Source: Maribacter algicola (lineage in GTDB: Bacteria; Bacteroidota; Bacteroidia; Flavobacteriales; Flavobacteriaceae). Taken from it: a DNA stretch of 64,000 nt. Below the pieces are notes generated by a model that made no database searches, was not told the origin of the DNA, and saw nothing but the letters and a program-made list of their open reading frames with translations. Shown piece after piece: positions 63,987-64,000 of this stretch (position 1 is the first letter of the stretch; each line of letters begins with the position of its first letter). Both the position numbers and the translations under genes were made by a program. The stretch is taken from contig NZ_QUSX01000001.1 in assembly GCF_003933245.1 (NCBI RefSeq), positions 1,488,001 through 1,552,000 on the forward strand, written 5' to 3'.

Positions 63987-64000
63987 ACGTGTGTGTTTTT

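Overview
The window looks like chromosomal DNA of a member of the Bacteroidota, most likely family Flavobacteriaceae (inference). It is AT-rich. Leaders of several genes carry the Bacteroidota-type -7 box TAnnTTTG. It holds the order acpP-fabF-rnc, an IPExxxVDY-motif protein before pyruvate kinase, a complete moxR/DUF58/BatABCDE aerotolerance operon, a DUF6090 protein and many short lipoproteins. I found no rRNA, tRNA, CRISPR array, prophage or integrase.

Layout. 0-5.9 kb: a pfkB-type kinase start at the edge, purN-rnhA on the minus strand, and divergent acpP-fabF-rnc, an IPExxxVDY gene and pyk. 6.1-13.4 kb: small membrane protein, dinB, Rossmann protein, CYTH phosphatase, YciI-type lipoprotein, an AEC carrier with a Tat-exported HisC-like aminotransferase, and pheS. 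13.5-16.5 kb: two beta-carbonic anhydrases, the second coupled to a SulP anion transporter, which suggests inorganic-carbon handling. 16.9-25.9 kb: the Bat operon (MoxR chaperone ATPase, DUF58, a fused membrane protein, BatA, B, C, D, E), all minus strand and tightly packed. 26-37.7 kb: aldo/keto reductase, SDR and AlbA_2 genes; fructokinase plus amylosucrase (sucrose use); an SPFH/zinc-ribbon/phosphatase trio; acyl-ACP desaturase; an OmpA-like protein. 38.3-42.9 kb: ALDH7-like dehydrogenase, DUF1304 and 3-hydroxyanthranilate dioxygenase, two CAP-domain lipoproteins, CvpA. 43-48 kb: glpK, glpD and convergent gpsA (glycerol use and glycerol-3-phosphate supply). 48.2-52.8 kb: a duplicated-domain lipoprotein, hemerythrin, YkgJ, VOC, GNAT, DUF1080 and cupin genes.

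53-64 kb is different. It starts with a graveyard of broken mobile DNA: a RAYT-type transposase that has lost one HUH histidine and its C-terminus, two inverted fragments of one DDE transposase, and a frameshifted membrane protein gene. Then come nine unrelated genes, all on the minus strand, separated by long imperfect palindromes. Each gene with both flanks visible is bounded by a short inverted repeat (7-9 matching bases in most cases, weaker in one) with AAC downstream and usually GTT upstream. The cores match across the gene, not across the palindrome. That is the arrangement of integron gene cassettes, so I interpret 54.0-63.4 kb as a cassette array without a visible integrase. Three of the intercassette elements are unusually long (about 470-490 nt) and related, and paired arms show compensatory base changes between copies. 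This is the most interesting part of the window.
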